Assembly (NCBI GenBank): GCA_002327945.1
Contig: DCVY01000095.1
Coordinates: 11,470-17,125, forward strand
DNA: 5,656 nucleotides
Reading direction: 5' to 3'
Source: Acidovorax delafieldii
GTDB lineage: Bacteria > Pseudomonadota > Gammaproteobacteria > Burkholderiales > Burkholderiaceae_C
Under the pieces are notes generated by a model. It ran no database searches and was not told the origin of the DNA. It saw nothing but the letters and a program-made list of their open reading frames with translations. The position numbers and the translations under genes are program-made. Each line of letters begins with the position of its first letter. Position 1 is the first letter of the stretch. This document shows, piece by piece, positions 5,508 through 5,656 of the stretch.

Positions 5508-5656
5508 GGCGTAGCGGATCGGAGGGCAACAAAACCCTCGATCATGCCAGCGTTGGCAAAAAGACCCTCACGACGCGCACCAGAACCACCTGTTGCGAAC
5601 AGGAATGTTGCAATGGGGTGGTCACTTTCAACCTAGAAACGGCCGTTGGATGCGCC
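5508..5656 (-). promoter_or_regulatory. Upstream region of the proQ-like gene with a short palindrome
   Basis: This stretch runs to the window edge without a gene. CCTGTT (5589-5594) and AACAGG (5598-5603) form a perfect 6-bp inverted repeat around GCG, about 80 nt before the start codon. On the minus strand TTGAAA (5631-5626) could be a -35 box, with AACATT 16 nt on as a weak -10. The palindrome would then sit at the promoter and could be an operator. This is inference from spacing only. Confidence 0.3.

Noticed and set aside
5590..5602. LexA-type SOS box upstream of the proQ-like gene
   Set aside because: CTGT and ACAG are present but 5 nt apart, whereas the usual SOS box has 8 nt between them.
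4821..5636. 271-codon plus-strand open frame opposite the ProQ-like gene
   Set aside because: The opposite strand encodes a recognisable FinO domain in a consistent frame; this one shows no family features.

Overview
The window looks like a chromosomal segment of a high-GC betaproteobacterium, most likely Comamonadaceae (Acidovorax/Comamonas-like). The grounds are strong G/C preference at third codon positions, the protein sequences themselves and the alr/lplT pairing; I ran no database search. It holds five complete protein genes, all of recognisable families. No rRNA, tRNA, CRISPR array or insertion sequence is visible.

Left block (1-2993): a divergent pair, alr (alanine racemase, minus strand, 198-1304) and lplT (lysophospholipid transporter, plus strand, 1494-2798). 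Their 189-bp intergenic region holds a near-perfect 43-bp hairpin (1357-1399). Just past each stop codon lies a copy of the same 153-nt sequence, about 85% identical and without gaps, in the same sense orientation relative to the gene it follows (44 nt after alr, 42 nt after lplT). The differences avoid the stems of two predicted hairpins. The copy after lplT runs into a 9-bp tandem repeat and a roughly 130-bp stretch with no convincing gene.

Right block (3149-5507): an EamA/DMT-family ten-helix transporter of unknown substrate, then a cysteine-type glutathione peroxidase homologue on the same strand, then a ProQ/FinO-family RNA-binding protein pointing back at it. The peroxidase and ProQ genes converge with only 10 bp between their stop codons, which sit inside a small inverted repeat. 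The right edge carries about 150 bp upstream of the ProQ gene, with a short perfect palindrome.

The genes do not form one pathway. alr (D-alanine for peptidoglycan) and lplT (return of lysophospholipid to the inner leaflet) both serve the cell envelope and probably share a divergent control region. The peroxidase deals with peroxide stress, and the ProQ-like protein is probably a post-transcriptional RNA chaperone. The most unusual signal is the duplicated, structured 3'-flanking element around alr/lplT, which I do not recognise as a named family.
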